From positions 1 through 42,925 of the forward strand of contig NZ_MTHB01000265.1 in NCBI RefSeq assembly GCF_002220365.1: a stretch of DNA of 42,925 bases. Reading direction: 5' to 3'. Under the pieces are notes generated by a model. The model did not search any database, had not been told where the DNA came from, and worked only from the letters and a program-made list of their open reading frames with translations. The position numbers and the translations under genes are program-made. Below, piece by piece: positions 25,533 to 33,580 of the stretch (its first letter is position 1; each line of letters opens with the position of its first letter). This DNA is from Caballeronia sordidicola (lineage in GTDB: Bacteria > Pseudomonadota > Gammaproteobacteria > Burkholderiales > Burkholderiaceae).

Positions 25533-26710
25533 ATACACTGCAACCACTGGGGACCACCGAACCATTTGACACTAGCGTTCCCATTGTGCTGGTGGTCGAC
25601 GATACGCCCGCCAATCTCGGTCTGGTGGTCGAATGCCTCGAAGGCAAAAGCCTGCGTGTGGCGATCGCGCGTGACGGCGCGGAGGCGCTGCGCCGCGCGG
25701 AGCTTACTCAACCCGACCTGATCCTGCTCGATGTCATGATGCCGGGCCTTGATGGCTTCGAAACCTGCCGTCGGTTAAAGTCGATGGAGAAGACCGCTGA
25801 TATTCCGGTGATCTTCATGACATCGTTGACGCGAATAGAGGAAAAGATCACTGGTTTTCGGGCCGGAGCGGTCGACTACATCACCAAGCCGTTGCAGATG
25901 GAAGAGGTCGCCGCGCGCGTGAATACGCACTTGAAATTGCGCGCGCTACAGAAACTGCAGGAAGATCAGAACATCCTCTTGCAGCAGGAAGTCAGGACGC
26001 GAAAGCAGGCCGAGGAAGCGCTGATTGAAGTGATCCATGGCGTGCGCAATGTGTCGAATGCGATTGCTCACGACTTGCGTACGCCGCTGACCGAACTGCG
26101 TTCACGGCTAGAAGTGTTGATGTTGACGCTAAAGCAGCAAGGCAAGGAAGATATCCTGCCGGAACTGGAAGGCGCGGTGTCGGATGTCGATTGCGTGATC
26201 AGCATCTTCAATGCCCTGTTGCGTCTCGCTGAAATCGATGCCGGCGTGCGCCGTTCAGGGTTCGTGCGAAGCGATCTGGAGGAGATTGTCTCGGATGCGG
26301 TCGAGTTTTATCTGCCGGTCGCCGAGTTGCGTCGCGTGACGCTTTCGCTGGCGGTGTCGGGTGAACTGGTGGCAGTGGCCGATCCGCTCCTGCTGGCTCA
26401 GGCCATTGGCAATCTGATTGACAACGCACTGAAGTTCGCGAAAGACGGCGGGGAGATCAATGTCGTTGCGAGCCGCGTTGGCAACGTCATTGCGATATCG
26501 GTTGCGGACGACGGCCCAGGCATTCCCGATGAGGAGAAGCCAAAAGTGACCGAGCGGTTCTATCGCGGCGACGCAAGCCGCGGCACGCCGGGCGTAGGTC
26601 TTGGGCTTGCTCTGGTAAAGGCGGTGGCGACGCTTCATCGCGGTTCGCTCGACTTTGCCGACAATCAACCGGGACTCGTTGCGACACTGAGCGTGAACGG
26701 TCTGCTTTGA
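25529..26710 (+). CDS. Response-regulator/histidine-kinase fusion (REC-HisKA-HATPase)
   Basis: This 393-aa protein starts with a receiver (about 18-135; Asp68 in LILLDVMMPG, Lys120 in DYITKPL). A coiled linker (QEDQNILLQQEVRTRKQAEE) leads to a HisKA domain with His181 in NAIAHDLRTPLTELR and a complete HATPase domain (NLIDNALKFAKDGG, ADDGPGIP, GVGLGLALVKAVA). The ATG at 25529 overlaps the TGA of the hybrid kinase (ATGA), so the two are translationally coupled. It resembles kinases whose autophosphorylation is controlled by an attached receiver. It is the last gene of the operon; a short hairpin follows its stop. Confidence 0.92.
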   Translation: MNTLQPLGTTEPFDTSVPIVLVVDDTPANLGLVVECLEGKSLRVAIARDGAEALRRAELTQPDLILLDVMMPGLDGFETCRRLKSMEKTADIPVIFMTSLTRIEEKITGFRAGAVDYITKPLQMEEVAARVNTHLKLRALQKLQEDQNILLQQEVRTRKQAEEALIEVIHGVRNVSNAIAHDLRTPLTELRSRLEVLMLTLKQQGKEDILPELEGAVSDVDCVISIFNALLRLAEIDAGVRRSGFVRSDLEEIVSDAVEFYLPVAELRRVTLSLAVSGELVAVADPLLLAQAIGNLIDNALKFAKDGGEINVVASRVGNVIAISVADDGPGIPDEEKPKVTERFYRGDASRGTPGVGLGLALVKAVATLHRGSLDFADNQPGLVATLSVNGLL

Positions 26711-26737
26711 GGGCTATCTTCACGGTGGATAGTCCTT
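26711..26737 (+). terminator. Hairpin after the two-component operon
   Basis: GGGCTATC (26711-26718) pairs with GATAGTCC (26728-26735) with one G-U pair and a 9-base loop. It immediately follows the stop codon, but only two T follow, so termination is plausible rather than clear. The rest of the gap to 26886 shows nothing else. Confidence 0.4.
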
Positions 26738-26886
26738 GAAAGGGAGCATCCACCTCGATTTTGCAAGCACTCCGTGGGCCGGCCTTACGTCATACGGGCC
26801 CAGAACGCAGCCAGAGGCGGCAGGGGCGCATGACGGCTCTGCATCGCGAGCGCTGGTGCGCCCAAGCCCGGGGACCCAGAACGGTG

Positions 26887-27906
26887 TCAGCTCTCCAGGA
26901 AAGCCAGCAGGTCGGCGTTGACCTTATCGGCTTGCGTCGTGCACATGCCGTGGGGCGCGCCTGGATAAACCTTCAACGTGGCGTTCTTCACCAGTTTGGC
27001 CGACAGGCGCCCCGACGCGTCGATGGGGACGATCTGGTCGTCGTCGCCATGCAGGACGAGCGTCGGCACGTCGATCTTCTTCAGATCTTCCGTGTAGTCG
27101 ACTTCAGAGAATTGCTTGATGCAGTCGTACTGGCCTTTAACCGAACCGATCATGCCTTCGCGCCAGAACTCGTCGATTGTGCCTTGCTCGATCTTGGCAT
27201 TCGGACGATTGAAGCCATAGAACGGCACAGCGAGGTCTTTATAGAACTGCGACCGGTTGCCCGCGACACTCGCACGAATGCCGTCGAACACCGACATCGA
27301 CAAGCCGTTCGGATTGCTTTCGGTCTTGACCATGATCGGCGGAACCGCGCTGATCAGCACGACTTTAGCGACCCGCGCGTTGCCGTGGCGGCCGATGTAG
27401 TGGGCGATTTCGCCGCCCCCCGTCGAATGGCCGACTAGCATCGCGCCCTTCAGGTCGAGTGCATTCATCACCGTGGCTAGATCGTCGGCGTAGGTGTCCA
27501 TATCGTTACCGTTGGACGGCTGGTCAGAGCGGCCGTGGCCCCGCCGGTCGTGGGCTATGACCCGATAGCCTTTCTGCACGAGAAACAGCATTTGCGGATC
27601 CCACGCATCGGCGTCAAGCGGCCAACCGTGTGAGAAAACAACCGGCTTGCCACTACCCCAGTCCTTGAAAAAAATGCGTGTGCCGTCCTTGGTCGTTACT
27701 GTATTCATGGTGTGACGCTCTCCTTGGTGCAAGTGTAATAAGTTGCCGGCGTGCGCGCTGCCACCGGCAGATGCCGCGGCCATTGCGACGCCAGGCGCGG
27801 CCATGGCGGCGACTGCCGCTCCGGCCGCGCCGGCGCTTGCAACGAGCAGTTGGCGGCGATGCGCCGATGGAATTTCTGTTGGACTTGCCAAGTGATGCTC
27901 CAGCAT
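26887..27906 (-). CDS. Alpha/beta hydrolase (non-heme chloroperoxidase/esterase type) with Tat signal
   Basis: This 339-aa protein combines a Tat-type signal (residues about 15-50, HRRQLLVASAGAAGAAVAAM ending in AMA) with an alpha/beta hydrolase of the cofactor-free chloroperoxidase/esterase group. The oxyanion region is FSHGWPLDADAW, the nucleophile Ser161 is in GHSTGGG, the acid is one of Asp288-290 in HGDDDQIVP, and His319 is in PGAPHGM. Such enzymes hydrolyse esters and can perhydrolyse carboxylic acids. The first ATG (27906) has no visible Shine-Dalgarno. An internal ATG at 27708 (MNTVTTKDG) has AAGGAG about 11 bases upstream and would give a 273-aa cytoplasmic form of normal family length. 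A TTAA-N6-TTAA repeat lies 94 bases upstream of the first start. Confidence 0.87.
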   Translation of the reverse strand: MLEHHLASPTEIPSAHRRQLLVASAGAAGAAVAAMAAPGVAMAAASAGGSAHAGNLLHLHQGERHTMNTVTTKDGTRIFFKDWGSGKPVVFSHGWPLDADAWDPQMLFLVQKGYRVIAHDRRGHGRSDQPSNGNDMDTYADDLATVMNALDLKGAMLVGHSTGGGEIAHYIGRHGNARVAKVVLISAVPPIMVKTESNPNGLSMSVFDGIRASVAGNRSQFYKDLAVPFYGFNRPNAKIEQGTIDEFWREGMIGSVKGQYDCIKQFSEVDYTEDLKKIDVPTLVLHGDDDQIVPIDASGRLSAKLVKNATLKVYPGAPHGMCTTQADKVNADLLAFLES

Positions 27907-27999
27907 GGTGAGGTGGATGGAAACAGCGTTCTGTTGATGCGGGACAACATCGTCGGTTTGATCCTACGGCGTCATGGCCCGTGTTGAACTTCAGAATGC

Positions 28000-28013
28000 T
28001 TAAATCTTCTTAA
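28000..28013. promoter_or_regulatory. TTAA-N6-TTAA direct repeat upstream of the hydrolase
   Basis: TTAAATCTTCTTAA lies in the 338-bp divergent interval between the hydrolase and BON genes. On the minus strand it reads TTAAGAAGATTTAAG, closely resembling the copy at 42463 (TTAAGAAAGATTAAG). Confidence 0.5.
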
Positions 28014-28103
28014 CTTGGATGACCGCGGGATTAAGACGAGATTGTGAGGTTCTTGGTGATTCGAACAAAGATGGTGCATTTTTTAGACGCGTCATGACAG
28101 CTC

Positions 28104-28117
28104 TTAACGAGCATTAA
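28104..28117. promoter_or_regulatory. TTAA-N6-TTAA direct repeat upstream of the BON gene
   Basis: TTAACGAGCATTAA is the second perfect copy in this divergent interval, ending 127 bases before the BON-protein start. The copy at 42463-42476 has exactly the same distance to its downstream gene. Confidence 0.5.
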
Positions 28118-28244
28118 TAAGGTTTCAGCGGCTTCGCCCGCTTAAGCCGACTAAGATCAAGACGTGGCAACAGGCGCTTGTTCACCGTTACCCGCAGGGC
28201 CCTCACGGTCACTTCCCACTAAAGCTATTCTTCAGGAATCCATC

Positions 28245-28598
28245 ATGCAAATTTTAAAACTCACCGCAGTGAGCAGCCTCGTCGCTTTCATGTCGACCGT
28301 CGCCATGGCACAAACTAGTAGCGACGCCACGACCACGCAATCCGGCGCGCCTATGACAAAAATGGCAGTGCGCGCGCATAACAAGCAACTGTCGAAAGCC
28401 GTACGTCATTCGCTTTATTCGACTAAAGGTCTGGTCGCCAGCAACATCGCGGTGCTAGTCAAAGGCGGCACGGTCTCTCTCGTAGGCACGGTGCCGGATG
28501 CACCACAAATTCAGATGGCGGCGGATGCCGCCAAACGCGTTCCGCAAGTGGAGACTGTCGACAATCGTTTGACCGTCGAAGAGGAAGGCGGGCAGTAA
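28245..28598 (+). CDS. Periplasmic BON-domain protein
   Basis: This small 117-aa exported protein has an N-terminal Sec signal (MQILKLTAVSSLVAF to VAMAQ, cleavage about residue 23). A single BON domain follows (about 45-112: KAVRHSLYSTKG, NIAVLVKGGTVSLVGTVPD, AADAAKRVPQVETVDNRLTV). BON domains bind membranes or phospholipid, as in OsmY, and are often induced by envelope or osmotic stress. The ATG at 28245 is preceded by AGGA at a suitable distance. It is divergent from the Tat-signal hydrolase with two direct-repeat sites between, and 82 bases upstream of the dehalogenase-like gene, so the two may be co-transcribed. Confidence 0.85.
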   Translation: MQILKLTAVSSLVAFMSTVAMAQTSSDATTTQSGAPMTKMAVRAHNKQLSKAVRHSLYSTKGLVASNIAVLVKGGTVSLVGTVPDAPQIQMAADAAKRVPQVETVDNRLTVEEEGGQ

Positions 28599-28680
28599 GT
28601 GCATAGGCTGCCCGTTGCATTGGCGGCGAAACGCCCCCCTGCGATGCTCAGTTAGGTCCGAACGATTCAAGGAACTAGAC

Positions 28681-29559
28681 ATGGAAAAAGATACGATTGC
28701 GATCACGCATCACACGCTGCGAGCGAATGGCATCCGGCAGCATTATCTGGACGCTGGCAGCGGTCCGGTGGTCGTGTTGCTGCACGGCTTCCCGGAGACG
28801 AGCTTTGCATGGCGGTATCAGATTCCCGTGCTGGCCCGGCACTTCCGTATCATCGCGCCGGACCTGCGCGGTTACGGCGAGACCGACAAACCCAGCTCGG
28901 GCTATGACAAGCGCAACATGGCGATGGACATCATCAGCTTGCTTGACGAACTAGGGATCGGCAAGGTCGCGCTTGTCGGGCACGACCGTGGCGCGCGCGT
29001 GGCGACGCGGCTGACCAAGGACCATCCTCAGCGGGTCGACCGGCTGGTGGTGATGGACAACGTGCCGACTCGCGTCGTCGCGCAGAACATGAACCCGCAG
29101 ACGGCGCGGGCATACTGGTTCTTCCTGTTCCATCTGGTGGCGGACCTGCCGGAGACGCTGATCGCAGGCAAAGAGGATGTGTGGCTGCATCACTTCTTCG
29201 CGGACTGGTGCTATAACCCGCACACCATTGAAGGGGCGGATTTCGATACGTATGTGAAGGCCTACAGGCGGCCAGGCGCCGTTCGTGGCGCAATGTCGGA
29301 CTATCGCGCGAATGCGGAGGACGTCGCGCAGGATCTGTCCGATGCGGACATCAAGATCGCTTGCCCGACAATGGCACTGTGGGGCGAGGACTTCTATGCG
29401 GTCGGTGGCATGTTCGACATGAAGACGGTCTGGGAAAGCATGGCGACCAATCTGCGCGCAGAACCGATCTCACATTGCGGACATTTGCCGCAGGAAGAGC
29501 AGCCCGAGAAGGTCAACGCGCTGTTGCTGGATTTCCTGGGTGGCTGGACGGGAAGCTGA
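28681..29559 (+). CDS. Alpha/beta hydrolase, haloacetate-dehalogenase-like
   Basis: This 292-aa hydrolase has an Asp nucleophile: the oxyanion motif is LLHGFPETSFAW, then PDLRGYGETDKP, then GHDRGARVATRL with Asp102 and the two Arg (103, 106) that bind the carboxylate in haloacetate dehalogenases. The base His is in HCGHLPQEE near the C-terminus. From memory, fluoroacetate dehalogenases carry a His-Trp pair in the cap where this protein has YWFFLF, so defluorination is doubtful. Another 2-haloacid or epoxide substrate is possible. The ATG at 28681 has GGAACT just upstream. It probably forms a unit with the BON gene and ends at a strong bidirectional hairpin. Confidence 0.85.
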   Translation: MEKDTIAITHHTLRANGIRQHYLDAGSGPVVVLLHGFPETSFAWRYQIPVLARHFRIIAPDLRGYGETDKPSSGYDKRNMAMDIISLLDELGIGKVALVGHDRGARVATRLTKDHPQRVDRLVVMDNVPTRVVAQNMNPQTARAYWFFLFHLVADLPETLIAGKEDVWLHHFFADWCYNPHTIEGADFDTYVKAYRRPGAVRGAMSDYRANAEDVAQDLSDADIKIACPTMALWGEDFYAVGGMFDMKTVWESMATNLRAEPISHCGHLPQEEQPEKVNALLLDFLGGWTGS

Positions 29560-29579
29560 TTGTCGAGGTTACAAGAGCA

Positions 29580-29619
29580 GGCCGCCGCTCACATAATATG
29601 GAATCTGTGAGCGGCGGCC
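29580..29619. terminator. Bidirectional terminator hairpin
   Basis: GGCCGCCGCTCACA (29580-29593) and TGTGAGCGGCGGCC (29606-29619) form a perfect 14-bp stem with a 12-base loop between two convergent genes, followed by GTTTAG. A 13-base direct repeat of TTTAGCGTGATGT type follows at about 29620-29646. Confidence 0.8.
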
Positions 29620-29681
29620 GTTTAGCGTGATGTTTTAGCGTGATGTGATTCTCGCGGCGCGCTGTGGCTCAGAGCCAGGGC

Positions 29682-30623
29682 TTAAAGATAGCCGAGGAGA
29701 AAGATCGTCGCGGTCAGCGAGATTATTGACAGCACACTCGACGCGACCAGCGTCGTCCCGGCCGTGGTGTCCTGAACGCCATAGGAAAGGCCGAACAAAA
29801 TGCCGAACGAACCGCATGGAATAGCTGACAGCAAGATCGCCTCGCCGGCAATCGGCTTTGGCAGCGCGAGCAGCACCACGAGCAAAAAAGCTATCAGCGG
29901 TTGGAGCACATTGCTGAGCGCTACACCGGTCCACACTTCCTTGTCGAGCCTGAACGGTTGAGACGCCAGGATCAATCCGGTCGAAAATAGCGCAAGGCCT
30001 GCCGTTGTGCTGCCGATGATATTGAGCGACTGAACCAGCAAACCCGGCAACTGCCAGCCCGCCAGCGAAACCAGTATGCCGAGAATCGGCGCGATCACGA
30101 TAGGCTTGACTAATGTCGTGACCAACGCCTTGGCCAACAGGTTTGTCTGCGGGCCACCGCTTTCGTACGTCTTCGCGCGTTCGAGCAGGATCAGCCCAGC
30201 CGGTGACATGACGACCGAGGCGATCGTAATAGCAAGCGCGACGGTCAGATCGCTGTCATCGCCATAGACGCTGTGCAGCAGCGGCAAACCCACTGCGGCG
30301 AAGTTCGGCATGCCGACCGTCACCGCGCGAACCGCTGCATCCGACGGCGCCGCGTTGAAGATGAAACGAGACAGCGCGAGCGAGACAAAATATGGCGCGA
30401 GCATCACCACCACGAGCAAAAGAATCAGCATGAGGTGACTGCTGAGACTCGCACGCTGCATCTTCGCCGTATAGAGCAATAGCGCGAATGGAAGTGCGTA
30501 ATCGACGAGCATCGTATTGATCGATGAAAGCGGCATTGCACCTCGCGCCAGTTTGCCGGCCAGATAGCCCGTCGCCATCGAGAAGAAGAAAGGCACCAGC
30601 GCGTAGCTGATTTCATGAATCAT
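29682..30623 (-). CDS. AEC-family transporter
   Basis: This 313-aa integral membrane protein belongs to the auxin efflux carrier (AEC) family, with about ten hydrophobic helices in two five-helix halves. Readable landmarks are SYALVPFFFSMATGYLAGKL at the start, VDYALPFALLLYTAKM, TVGMPNFAAVGLPLLHSVYG, then KALVTTLVKPIVIAPILG and SAIPCGSFGILFGLSYG. Bacterial members such as MdcF and MleP carry malonate, malate or similar acids. The ATG at 30623 fits the family start; the upstream extension to 30704 reads through AT-rich non-coding sequence. It is divergent from the flavocytochrome operon, 401 bases apart. Confidence 0.88.
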   Translation of the reverse strand: MIHEISYALVPFFFSMATGYLAGKLARGAMPLSSINTMLVDYALPFALLLYTAKMQRASLSSHLMLILLLVVVMLAPYFVSLALSRFIFNAAPSDAAVRAVTVGMPNFAAVGLPLLHSVYGDDSDLTVALAITIASVVMSPAGLILLERAKTYESGGPQTNLLAKALVTTLVKPIVIAPILGILVSLAGWQLPGLLVQSLNIIGSTTAGLALFSTGLILASQPFRLDKEVWTGVALSNVLQPLIAFLLVVLLALPKPIAGEAILLSAIPCGSFGILFGLSYGVQDTTAGTTLVASSVLSIISLTATIFLLGYL

Positions 30624-31024
30624 GTGGGGGCTCGCGTGAAGGTTTAAATTCAGAAGTGTTGAAGTTCGTAACCGATCTGTGTCACTTCGATCGCTTAGAG
30701 CCACTCTATTGCGGTTCGCGGTTTAAATCCTTTGATAAAGATGAATCTTTCTGAATGCGCCGCAGAGAGGGGATCGACAGTGGGCGAGGCAGTCGAACAG
30801 CGAGAAGGCGGCATCGCATGGAAGGCTGCTGAAGTTTAAGAACTCTTCAGGTAAGACCAATGTAATTAATCGAATGCCCGCGTAGGATGAAACTCAACCA
30901 CGGTGCGGTGAAACACGTCAAAGATGCATTGGGCCTGGGAAGCTGCCTTCGTCGCTGAGGGCACAGGAGACTCGATTCAGCACGCCCGCCACGGCCGTCG
31001 TGCAATCCCTATCAGAGCGTTTGC
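30624..31024. promoter_or_regulatory. AEC / flavocytochrome divergent intergenic region
   Basis: This 401-base non-coding interval contains TTAA-N6-TTCA at 30836-30849 (one mismatch to the window-wide direct repeat) and a further TTAA at 30866, in the same 10-bp phase. GTTTAAAT also occurs twice, at about 30642 and 30721. No firm promoter could be assigned. Confidence 0.4.
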
Positions 31025-31720
31025 ATGAAAAGCATTGGAATCTCTCCGGGGCGGCGCGCGTTCATGCGCCGTGTCGCGAGCGCGGCGCCGGCCGCGATGG
31101 CGATCGGCACCGGTGTGGCCGGCGTGGCGATGAGTTCGCCCGCTCGCCGCGAGTCAAACTTTCAGCCGCGATACTTTACGCCGGCGGAATGGACCCTGCT
31201 GGTCGGACTGGTGGATCGTCTGATTCCTGCAGACATTGAAGGCCCCGGCGCACTCGAAGCCGGTGTGCCGGAGTTCATCGATTTACAGATGAACACGCCG
31301 TATGGGTACGGTGCGCTCTGGTACATGCACGGCCCGTTCATGCCCGCACCGGCGACCCTCGGCTATCAACTCGAATTTAGCCCCCGCGCGATGTATCGCA
31401 GTTCGCTCGCCGGATTGGACGAACAGTTGCGCAAGCGCTTTTCGAAGAGCTTCGACGAACTCGATACCGGCACGCGCGACAGCGTCATTGGCGAACTGGA
31501 ACTGGGCAAGCTTGGGATCGGTGCCGTGCCCGCCGCGGATTTCTTCGCACAACTGCTGCAGAACACACGTGAAGGCTATTTTTGCGATCCGAAGCACGGC
31601 GGCAATCGCGATATGGCGGCCTGGAAAATGATCAATTTTCCAGGCGCGAGAGCGGACTACATCGACTGGGTCGAGCAGTACGGGAAACGTTATCCGCTCG
31701 CGCCGGTATCGAGCGCCTGA
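31025..31720 (+). CDS. Gluconate 2-dehydrogenase subunit 3-like protein (Tat signal)
   Basis: This 231-aa small subunit of a membrane-bound sugar/sugar-acid dehydrogenase starts with a twin-arginine signal (GRRAFMRRVASAAPAAMAIG). It continues with the family core: RYFTPAEWTLLVGLVDRLIP, ADIEGPGALEAGVPEFIDLQ, then VPAADFFAQLLQNTREGYFC and WKMINFPGARADYIDWVEQY. In this enzyme class the small subunit carries the Tat signal and escorts the flavin subunit to the periplasm; the next gene indeed has no signal of its own. It is the first gene of a three-gene operon, 81 bases before the flavoprotein gene. Confidence 0.88.
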   Translation: MKSIGISPGRRAFMRRVASAAPAAMAIGTGVAGVAMSSPARRESNFQPRYFTPAEWTLLVGLVDRLIPADIEGPGALEAGVPEFIDLQMNTPYGYGALWYMHGPFMPAPATLGYQLEFSPRAMYRSSLAGLDEQLRKRFSKSFDELDTGTRDSVIGELELGKLGIGAVPAADFFAQLLQNTREGYFCDPKHGGNRDMAAWKMINFPGARADYIDWVEQYGKRYPLAPVSSA

Positions 31721-31801
31721 GCGTGAGTTCTTAATGTCGATGCATTTCTGTTGGACGCGCGATCTGCGTGGACGACGACATGTCCCCATCTGGATCATTT
31801 A

Positions 31802-33580
31802 ATGACAGACCAAACGATGAAAGAGGTCGATGTGGTGATCATCGGCTTTGGCTGGGCGGGCGCCATCATGGCGAAAGAGCTGACTGAAGCCGGCCTGCAT
31901 GTGCTGGCGCTGGAACGCGGGCAAGACCGTGATACCTATCCCGACGGCGCGTATCCAACAACGCTGGATGAGCTCACATATCTGCAGCGGTTTAAGCTGT
32001 TCCAGGACATGTCGCGGAGCACCTTCACCTTTCGCCATAGCGTTAAGGATATGGCTTTGCCTTATCGGCAAATCGGCGCATTCAGGCCGGGCGAAGGTGT
32101 AGGCGGCGCGGGTTTGCATTGGGCGGGCCAGCACTGGCGTGTCTATCCGCAAGAACTCAGGCTGCGCTCGCATTACGTCGAGCGCTACGGTACGAAGTTC
32201 ATTCCGAAGGACATGACTTTGCAGGATTTCGGCGTGTCCTATGAAGAACTCGAGCCATACTTCGATTTTGCCGAGAAAGTATTCGGCACGTCCGGCCAGG
32301 CTTATCGTGTGAACGGTCAAGTCGTGGGAGACGGCAATCCGTTCGAAGCTGATCGTTCGGCGGCGTTTCCACTGCCCGCGCAGAAAGTGCCGTATGGTCC
32401 ACATATTTTCATGAAAGCGGCGCGGGAAGTGGGCTTTCATCCGTTTCGCGCGCCATCTGCAACGGTGTCTGCCGCCTATACGAATCCGTATGGTTGCCAG
32501 ATGGGACCGTGCAACTTCTGCGGATTTTGCTCGGGATACGCTTGCTACAACTATTCGAAAGCGTCGCCCAATGTGAATGTCCTGCCGGCCTTGCGTGGCT
32601 TGCCCAACTTCGAGCTGAGGCCCAATTGCAACGTGTTGCGTATTATGCTGGACAACGCAGGTAAGGTGGCCACCGGTGTAGAGTATATCGATGCCGCCGG
32701 TAAGCTCGTGATGCAACCTGCGCGGATTGTTATCGCGAGCACGTTCGCTTATAACAACGCGCATCTATTTATGTTGTCGGGCATTGGACGGCAATACGAT
32801 CCGGTGAGCGGCGAAGGCACAGTCGGCAAGAACGTGTCGTATCAGATGCTCTCGAATATTCAGGTGTTTTTCGAGCCGGGGACCAACAGTAATCCGTTCA
32901 TCGGCGCCGGTGGCAACAGCGTCGCATTCGACGACTTCAACGGTGATAACTTCGATCATGGTCCGCACGGTTTTGTTGGCGGCGCGGCGTTGTGGTGCAA
33001 TCCGGCCGGTGCGAAGCCGATCTCTGGCATCGCGGTGCCTGCGGGCACCCCCCGATGGGGCAATGCCTGGAAAAAGTCTGTCAAGGATCACTACGTGAAC
33101 ACCGTGTCGATTGATTCGAACGGAGCGAACATGGTGTATCGCGATTGCTACCTCGATCTCGATCCGACGTATAAGAACAAATTCGGCCAACCTTTATTGC
33201 GTTTTACCTTCGACTGGAAAGACAATGATATCCGCATGACACGCTTCGTGACGGACAAGCTGGTTCAGGTGGCGAAAGCCATGGAACCGAAAGACTACAC
33301 GGTCACGCAAAAGGACTTCGGCGATCACTTCGATGTTCGGCCTTATCAGACCACGCACTGGGCGGGTGGGCTGATCATGGGCGAGCATCCGCAAACGAGT
33401 GCTTTGAACCGCTATCTGCAAAGCTGGGACGTACACAACGTGTTTGCGATCGGCTCCAACGCGTTTCCGGTAGGGCTCGGTTATAACCCGACGGGTGTGG
33501 TCGCCGCGCTCGCCTACTGGTCGGCAAAAGCGATCCGAACGCGGTACCTGAAAGACCCAGGCCCATTGGTTGACGCGTGA
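31802..33580 (+). CDS. GMC-family FAD dehydrogenase (gluconate/sugar dehydrogenase flavoprotein)
   Basis: This 592-aa flavoprotein of the GMC family has FAD-binding motif IIGFGWAGAIMAKEL near residues 14-28, GGAGLHWAGQHWRVYP, and the C-terminal THWAGGLIMG plus NAFPVGLGYNPTGVVAALAY. A cysteine cluster GCQMGPCNFCGFCSGYAC near residue 240 resembles the iron-sulphur site described in Burkholderia cepacia FAD-glucose dehydrogenase. Electrons would pass from FAD through that centre to the cytochrome subunit encoded next. The substrate (gluconate, 2-ketogluconate or another sugar) cannot be decided. There is no signal peptide. I prefer the ATG at 31802; an ATG at 31817 is possible. The stop overlaps the next ATG by one base. 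Confidence 0.9.
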   Translation: MTDQTMKEVDVVIIGFGWAGAIMAKELTEAGLHVLALERGQDRDTYPDGAYPTTLDELTYLQRFKLFQDMSRSTFTFRHSVKDMALPYRQIGAFRPGEGVGGAGLHWAGQHWRVYPQELRLRSHYVERYGTKFIPKDMTLQDFGVSYEELEPYFDFAEKVFGTSGQAYRVNGQVVGDGNPFEADRSAAFPLPAQKVPYGPHIFMKAAREVGFHPFRAPSATVSAAYTNPYGCQMGPCNFCGFCSGYACYNYSKASPNVNVLPALRGLPNFELRPNCNVLRIMLDNAGKVATGVEYIDAAGKLVMQPARIVIASTFAYNNAHLFMLSGIGRQYDPVSGEGTVGKNVSYQMLSNIQVFFEPGTNSNPFIGAGGNSVAFDDFNGDNFDHGPHGFVGGAALWCNPAGAKPISGIAVPAGTPRWGNAWKKSVKDHYVNTVSIDSNGANMVYRDCYLDLDPTYKNKFGQPLLRFTFDWKDNDIRMTRFVTDKLVQVAKAMEPKDYTVTQKDFGDHFDVRPYQTTHWAGGLIMGEHPQTSALNRYLQSWDVHNVFAIGSNAFPVGLGYNPTGVVAALAYWSAKAIRTRYLKDPGPLVDA

